From positions 1 to 9,690 of the forward strand of contig JANNBJ010000042.1 of NCBI GenBank assembly GCA_031385325.1: a stretch of DNA of 9,690 bases, read 5' to 3'. The translations under genes and the position numbers were made by a program. Within the stretch, counting starts at the first letter, position 1. Every line of letters begins with the position of its first letter. The notes beneath the pieces were generated by a model. The model had not been told where the DNA came from, made no database searches, and saw only the letters and a program-made list of their open reading frames with translations. Shown here piece by piece: positions 5,760 to 9,690 of this stretch. Source of the stretch: SYFY01 sp031385325. GTDB lineage: Bacteria > Pseudomonadota > Gammaproteobacteria > Pseudomonadales > Azotimanducaceae.

Positions 5760-6398
5760 ATGTTCACCGGAATTGTTCAAGCCCTTGTCCCCGTTGTCTC
5801 GACCGAGATCAGATCCGGCGTACTTCGTCTTGGTGTCAAGATGGGGAATCTGACTGGTGGACTTCAGATCGGCGCAAGCGTCGCAGTGAACGGCGTTTGC
5901 CTTACCGTAACCGGATTCTCAGCGGATGTAGTTCATTTCGATGTCATCGATGAGACACGTCGATTGACGAATATCGACGGCGTTTCGGTTGGTACCCTTG
6001 TTAATGTCGAGCGTTCGTTCCGCGCGGGCGACGAGATTGGGGGGCACGTTGTGTCTGGTCACATTGCAGGTACGGTTGTCGTCTTTGACATCGTTCAGAG
6101 TGAAGGTGTTCGAAATATCACTTTCGTCGCCAATGCTGGACATATGAAGTACTTGTTGCACAAAGGCTTCGTGTCGCTCGATGGTGCCAGTTTGACGATT
6201 GCGTTTGTTGATTACTCCAGCGATCGCTTTGGTGTCTGTCTTATTCCAGAGACAATTGAACGCACAACACTCGGACGAGTCGTCGTCGGAAATCGGGTCA
6301 ACGTCGAGCCCGACAGTCAGACACAGACCATCGTTGACACTGTCGAGCGACTATTTCGCAACGAGGATTTGTTGATCAGACTTCGCGGAAAAGACTGA
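5760..6398 (+). CDS. ribE: Riboflavin synthase (alpha subunit)
   Basis: A 212-residue riboflavin synthase, called ribC in E. coli. It dismutates two 6,7-dimethyl-8-ribityllumazine molecules to riboflavin plus a pyrimidinedione, in the cytosol as a homotrimer. ATG 5760 gives the invariant MFTGIV start, which a TTG one codon upstream would spoil. The protein shows the two tandem lumazine-binding domains. The first has VNGVCLTV (43-50) with C47 at the conserved cysteine. The second begins near GGHVVSGH (94-101) and carries LDGASLT (140-146), IPETIERTTL (162-171) and VNVEPD (180-185). The C-terminus 'SQTQTIVDTVERLF' closely resembles E. coli. Length is normal. The only ribosome binding candidate is a weak GGGA (5747-5750) 9 bases upstream, immediately after the operon terminator. 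I see no FMN riboswitch in the 93-base gap. It forms a pair with the Nudix gene, 7 bases downstream. Confidence 0.95.
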   Translation: MFTGIVQALVPVVSTEIRSGVLRLGVKMGNLTGGLQIGASVAVNGVCLTVTGFSADVVHFDVIDETRRLTNIDGVSVGTLVNVERSFRAGDEIGGHVVSGHIAGTVVVFDIVQSEGVRNITFVANAGHMKYLLHKGFVSLDGASLTIAFVDYSSDRFGVCLIPETIERTTLGRVVVGNRVNVEPDSQTQTIVDTVERLFRNEDLLIRLRGKD

Positions 6399-6405
6399 TT
6401 CCACT

Positions 6406-7041
6406 ATGAATTCAAACCTCCAGCCTGTCTGGCTGTCCTTCGCCAAACGATTGCACGCGATAGCGTCGACTGGAGAGCACTTTACCGCACACGTTTACGA
6501 TCGTGAGCGGTACGCTGAGATCGGAACGATTGCCAACCAGATGCTGGCTTCCCTCGCTGATACACCGGTTGAACGCATCCCTGAACTCTTTCCAGGTTAC
6601 GCCAAGGGGTATGCGACACCGCAGGTTGATGTGCGTGGTGCGATCCTTCGCGATGGAAAAATATTGTTGGTGCGAGAGGCCAGCGATGGTCGATGGACCT
6701 TGCCAGGCGGGTATGCCGAGGTCGGTTTGTCGCTGAGTCAGAACATAATCAAGGAAATTCAGGAAGAAGCAGGCCTCGATGCACGCGTTGTCAGATTGCT
6801 CGGTATTCGCCACAAGGCCGCCCACGCATACACGCCTGACATACGTGATTTCTACAAAATCTTCTTTTTGTGCGAATGCGATCCAGACGCCCAACCGGAA
6901 TCGGGAGTCGAGACAACAGAAGTGGGTTTTTTTTCGCTTGGAGCGCTGCCCCCGCTGTCTACTGGTCGAACGATCGAAAAAGACATCCAGGCGGCCATGG
7001 AAGCAGGTCAGTCGTCACACACGCAGGTTTTTTTCGACTGA
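6406..7041 (+). CDS. Nudix hydrolase with N-terminal Nudix_N domain (ADP-ribose pyrophosphatase-like)
   Basis: A 211-residue Nudix hydrolase with the helical N-terminal domain typical of the 'hydrolase of X-linked nucleoside diphosphate' type. Residues 1-65 form that domain (WLSFAKRLHAIASTGEHFT, then DRERYAEI). Residues 74-205 form the Nudix fold, starting 'VDVRGAILRDGKILLVRE'. The Nudix box is at 102-124: Gly102 and the metal-binding E117, E120 and E121 are present with EEAGL. However, the first box glutamate is Leu108 and the usual Arg is Lys116. The later 'ETTEVGFFSL' (169-178) fits this subfamily. Relatives hydrolyse ADP-ribose or related X-linked nucleoside diphosphates, so the substrate here is unproven. 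The gene lies 7 bases after ribE and has a poor ribosome binding site (GGAA at 6387-6390, too distant), suggesting translation coupled to ribE. Confidence 0.85.
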   Translation: MNSNLQPVWLSFAKRLHAIASTGEHFTAHVYDRERYAEIGTIANQMLASLADTPVERIPELFPGYAKGYATPQVDVRGAILRDGKILLVREASDGRWTLPGGYAEVGLSLSQNIIKEIQEEAGLDARVVRLLGIRHKAAHAYTPDIRDFYKIFFLCECDPDAQPESGVETTEVGFFSLGALPPLSTGRTIEKDIQAAMEAGQSSHTQVFFD

Positions 7042-7065
7042 GATCGTTTGATGGGTTGTTGATAT

Positions 7066-9324
7066 TCAGCGAGCTGAAGGTGGCGGTGGGCTCTGGCTGC
7101 GCATGTGCCGCAGATTGCCAATGACGGCTTGCAGAGCCTTGTCAAAGATTTCGGCATCATCAAGCAAGGTTGTTTTCGCGTCCATCAATTCGTGGGCAAG
7201 TTCGGCTCTTGAGCGCTCAGCCACCTTCATCCCTTTGCGATTGACAAAGATGTAACGCGACCCATCCGAGAGAATGGTTGCCAGTTTGCAGCGAATGCGT
7301 TCGTCATCTGAATTGCAGAGTTCAACCCAGCTTCCTTCCGCCAGTTTGTCCACTATGGCTGATGCTTCTGCAGACAGTTTGATGTCCGTGGTGTCTTTGG
7401 TGACAGGCGTGAGGATGACTTCTGGTATGACTTCAAGTTCTGGATCGGGTCGCTCTGACCTCGGGCTGCGATCTTCCAGGTAGCCTCGGTCGTGTGCTGA
7501 AATTTCCTTCAGATGTTTTTCAAGCAGCGTAGCCAGCTCGTCAACTTCTTCTGACGCCAGATTGATCATCTCCATTCCGGCGCGCAGACGTCCCATCAGA
7601 TCCTTACGTGCGTGATCCCGCTTCTCAACGTCAGCCATGTCGTTCAGGGGCTGGATATTCCACAGGAGTTGATCCAGTGATTCCACTGATTCGTTCCAGG
7701 CGTCTGAGGTAGGGCCGTGTTTTATGCAGGCGTAGACCAGGACTTTGCTCCAGGTGTCGCTGATGAATCGACCCATGTTTGGGTGCAGCCTTAACCCACT
7801 GGCCTTTTGGTTGAGGACATTCTGCACACGTCGTTTCGCGTCGTACGTCTTGGCTTTGCCCTGTTCAGTTTCGCGGACCCGTTGCTCGACAGTTTCGATA
7901 CGGCGACGATCATTACGGACAAAGCTCGTCAGATCTTCGAGCAATCGAGTGAAGATTTCCGGATTGGTCTGGAATTCCTCGAGAACGCCGGCAACCACCG
8001 ATTCAATCTTGTTGTAGAGCGCATCCCGTTTTCGTTCTGCTGAACTGGACCAACCAATGCCAGCACTGGAGAGTTCGTTCAGAAGTCTGCGAGCTGGATG
8101 ACTGGGACGAGAGAAAAAGCTCTTGTCGATCACTGCCAACTTGACGATCGGTATCTGCAATCGAGCGATCAATGCCTTCATGGGAATCGCAAGGTTGCGA
8201 TCGTTGAGGATGTACTCGAACAGCATGCCCACAAACGTTACGACATCATTGTCTACCTGGCGCATCGGGCTGTTGGGCTGTGCCCCTGTGCGGGTGGCCC
8301 TTGCAGCAAGGAGTTGTTCCAGATTCAGGGCTGCGGGGGCGGAGTTGGCATCCAGATCGTAACCAGGAAATTCGGTTTGCAGAAAGCCCAGCGTGCCGAC
8401 CAGCTGATCCGTGGTCATCCAGTGGCCAGCAGCGCCTGCGATAGAGGCAGTGGATCCCTCATGCAGCAGCTCACTGATCTGTGCGAAATCGGCGCCCGTG
8501 TTGATCCCGCCAAATGCCGCGTTGCCGTGTTGCGTAAATTGAGTCTGACCACCAGCTGTAGCAGCTGCAGCCACCGCGTGTAATCCGGCCTGATGGCGCT
8601 GCGCAGCGCGTTGCGGAGCGCGGATGGATTTCTTCAAGTCGGGTAATACGCCGGCGTCGGCCAACTGCTTGTTGGCCAGCTCATAGAAATCACCGAGCTT
8701 TTCCATGACAAACCGTTCGAACAGCTTGAGCAGAATGATCCGAATAGTGATGTTGACGTCCATCACCGCCAGTGCTTTGACAAATGCCTCGCCAAGCGCA
8801 AGTGGCCCCAGTGGGTTCAAACGCTCAGTGATGTCGACAACTGGAATCAGGTGATCCAGGCGTTTGGTCAGCAACATGATCTCGAGTGAGTGCAAGCTGG
8901 TGACCTTGGAGACAATTCCGGCAATCGCTACACTGATTTCAAGCTCATCCTGGTGAACCAGCGTCAAGGACTCAAAACTCTCTTCCGCAGGTTCGGACTT
9001 TGCCGTCGATAACAATTGTTCAAAGCGCTTCTGCGTATTCGCGATGAAACTGGCGCTGATCGTTTCACGATGCAAGCGCAGTTGGCGCATCGATTCAAAG
9101 TACATTTGTTGGTCAGCGTCCGAACGAGATCTGTCGGCCCGTTCAAACAGCGCATCGTCTGTGTTGTTGAACAGTGTCGCCAGTAGCTCGTTCAGTTTGT
9201 GGCCGGCCATCTCGCGTAACGACAAGATGCTCGAAGGCAATTTGTGAACGATTGGTGCCTCTTGCAGTCGAGCCACGATGGGCGTGGTGGTACTACCGGT
9301 TCTCAAGGAAGGAATGCTCTGCAT
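7066..9324 (-). CDS. DUF1631 family protein
   Basis: A 752-residue cytosolic protein of the DUF1631 family. No function is established; relatives are sometimes mislabelled thymidine phosphorylase. No signal peptide or membrane segment is visible. Recognisable family blocks, in order, are: a helical N-terminal part; LNPLGPLALGEAF (169-181); 'LLKLFERFVMEKLGDFYELA' (198-217) with GVLPDL (225-230); an Ala/Gly/Gln-rich variable stretch (240-300); LFEYILNDRNLAIPMKALI (368-386); KSFFSRPSHPARRLLNEL (401-418); a basic coiled-coil region (470-505); and a beta-rich C-terminal module (665-710) with YIFVNRKGMKVAERS (691-705). The ATG at 9324 gives a normal N-terminus, but no clear Shine-Dalgarno sequence precedes it. 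It is transcribed toward the Nudix gene, with 24 bases between the stops and no terminator visible. The C-terminal beta module somewhat resembles PilZ-type barrels; that is only an impression. Confidence 0.88.
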   Translation of the reverse strand: MQSIPSLRTGSTTTPIVARLQEAPIVHKLPSSILSLREMAGHKLNELLATLFNNTDDALFERADRSRSDADQQMYFESMRQLRLHRETISASFIANTQKRFEQLLSTAKSEPAEESFESLTLVHQDELEISVAIAGIVSKVTSLHSLEIMLLTKRLDHLIPVVDITERLNPLGPLALGEAFVKALAVMDVNITIRIILLKLFERFVMEKLGDFYELANKQLADAGVLPDLKKSIRAPQRAAQRHQAGLHAVAAAATAGGQTQFTQHGNAAFGGINTGADFAQISELLHEGSTASIAGAAGHWMTTDQLVGTLGFLQTEFPGYDLDANSAPAALNLEQLLAARATRTGAQPNSPMRQVDNDVVTFVGMLFEYILNDRNLAIPMKALIARLQIPIVKLAVIDKSFFSRPSHPARRLLNELSSAGIGWSSSAERKRDALYNKIESVVAGVLEEFQTNPEIFTRLLEDLTSFVRNDRRRIETVEQRVRETEQGKAKTYDAKRRVQNVLNQKASGLRLHPNMGRFISDTWSKVLVYACIKHGPTSDAWNESVESLDQLLWNIQPLNDMADVEKRDHARKDLMGRLRAGMEMINLASEEVDELATLLEKHLKEISAHDRGYLEDRSPRSERPDPELEVIPEVILTPVTKDTTDIKLSAEASAIVDKLAEGSWVELCNSDDERIRCKLATILSDGSRYIFVNRKGMKVAERSRAELAHELMDAKTTLLDDAEIFDKALQAVIGNLRHMRSQSPPPPSAR

Positions 9325-9562
9325 GATTCAACGCACACACCACTCTTAAGGTGCGATTAGAGCAGTTGAACCCGGTGCAATCTGCGATACAAGTCTCTTG
9401 GCCGCGTGACGTGCTCGGCATTCAGAAGGGGCTGAGTCAGTTGATTGACAGCATCGCGTGAAGTTTGGCGAGGGGGCTTGTCGGTCAATTCAGCCGGTCG
9501 TGGATCACGAGAACATGCGGACAGCCGCGCGACGAGGGCTGTCCGATTGAATGGTCTACAAC
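9325..9562. other. Intergenic region upstream of the DUF1631 gene
   Basis: About 240 bases between two - strand genes. It holds the hairpin listed separately. On the - strand there is a -10-like TCTAAT (9361-9356) about 30 bases before the DUF1631 start, but no matching -35 at 16-18 bases. A - strand open frame spanning 9357-9641 overlaps the edge gene in another frame and has an Arg/Leu/Cys-rich composition without recognisable motifs, so I do not call it. I see no RNA gene. Confidence 0.5.
9518..9545 (-). terminator. Hairpin after the edge gene, possible 3' end
   Basis: CGGACAGCC (9518-9526) and GGCTGTCCG (9537-9545) form a perfect 9-base-pair GC-rich stem with a 10-base loop. Read on the - strand, it begins 17 bases after the stop of the gene at the right edge, the place expected for a transcript end. 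No T-run follows in that direction, so it is not a canonical intrinsic terminator. It may stabilise the 3' end or act with Rho. Confidence 0.4.
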
Positions 9563-9690
9563 TCAGGCAGTAGCGTGATAGTCGCGCCAGTCGATAATGT
9601 CGGTGGCCGCACCGGATTTCAGCTGCACACCGATAAACCACTGCTCTCGACCCTGGTCATCAATTTCGCCGGTGGGCCTGGACCAGCGAA
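9563..9690 (-). CDS. Hypothetical protein, C-terminal fragment
   Basis: Partial gene cut by the right window edge, read on the - strand from codon 9688-9686 to the TGA at 9565-9563. The 41 visible residues begin RWSRPTGEIDDQGREQWF and continue IGVQLKSGAATDIIDWRDYHATA. The segment has a protein-like mix of charged, aromatic and hydrophobic residues, and a hairpin follows its stop. These are the reasons to call it coding although no start codon is in view. The other two frames on this strand are stopped. The pattern of Arg-Trp, then an aromatic and 'GVQL' near the C-terminus recalls the last strands of PilZ-like barrels, but the piece is too short to assign a family. It is oriented like the DUF1631 gene, about 240 bases upstream of it. 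Confidence 0.55.
   Translation of the reverse strand, partial: RWSRPTGEIDDQGREQWFIGVQLKSGAATDIIDWRDYHATA

Noticed and set aside
7028..7034. Seven-T run near the end of the Nudix gene as an intrinsic terminator
   Set aside because: It is inside the coding region and no stable hairpin precedes it.
9356..9361. TCTAAT on the - strand as -10 of a DUF1631 promoter
   Set aside because: No acceptable -35 at 16-18 bases upstream; too weak to annotate as a promoter.
9357..9641. 94-codon - strand open frame upstream of DUF1631
   Set aside because: It overlaps the edge gene in another frame, includes the hairpin, and has a shadow-like Arg/Leu/Cys composition.
1..9690. Mobile element, prophage, CRISPR or defence cluster
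   Set aside because: No transposase, integrase, terminal repeats, repeat-spacer array or defence-type genes are visible; composition is uniform.

Overview
The window reads as chromosomal DNA of a Gram-negative gammaproteobacterium. Evidence for this is a TonB energy-transduction operon of the Vibrio TonB2/TtpC type, an E. coli-type riboflavin synthase and a DUF1631 protein. By eye GC is about half and even throughout. I see no insertion sequence, integrase, CRISPR array, tRNA or rRNA, so it looks like ordinary vertically inherited sequence. Genus cannot be fixed from the sequence alone.

Layout. (1) 1-74: C-terminal tail of a + strand gene, most like dienelactone hydrolase. (2) 75-466: a non-coding stretch of about 390 bases. 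It holds a perfect -35 hexamer (170-175), a Fur-box-like palindrome over the probable -10 (189-203), and two further inverted repeats (238-265, 316-331). (3) 467-5667, + strand: six tightly spaced genes, namely DUF3450 protein, TtpC-like long ExbB, short ExbB, ExbD, TonB and a TPR protein, closed by an intrinsic terminator (5717-5745). (4) 5760-7041, + strand: riboflavin synthase and a Nudix hydrolase with an N-terminal helper domain, 7 bases apart. (5) 7066-9324, - strand: a large DUF1631 protein converging on the Nudix gene. (6) 9563-9690, - strand: the C-terminus of another unidentified gene cut by the window edge, followed by a hairpin.

How the genes work together. The two ExbB-family proteins and ExbD are expected to form the inner-membrane proton channel that energises TonB. 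TonB would then reach across the periplasm to outer-membrane receptors such as ferric-siderophore receptors. The DUF3450 and TPR proteins both carry signal peptides, and DUF3450 is coiled-coil rich. They are probably periplasmic accessory parts of the same machine, but their roles are not established. The Fur-like site would make the operon iron-responsive. The riboflavin synthase makes the flavin precursor; its partner Nudix enzyme probably cleaves an X-linked nucleoside diphosphate such as ADP-ribose or a relative.

Nothing here is clearly a wholly new system. The points most worth a second look are the division of conserved channel residues between the two ExbB homologues, the poorly understood accessory proteins, the structured operon leader, the exbB-exbD stem-loop, and the terminator that abuts the ribE start codon.
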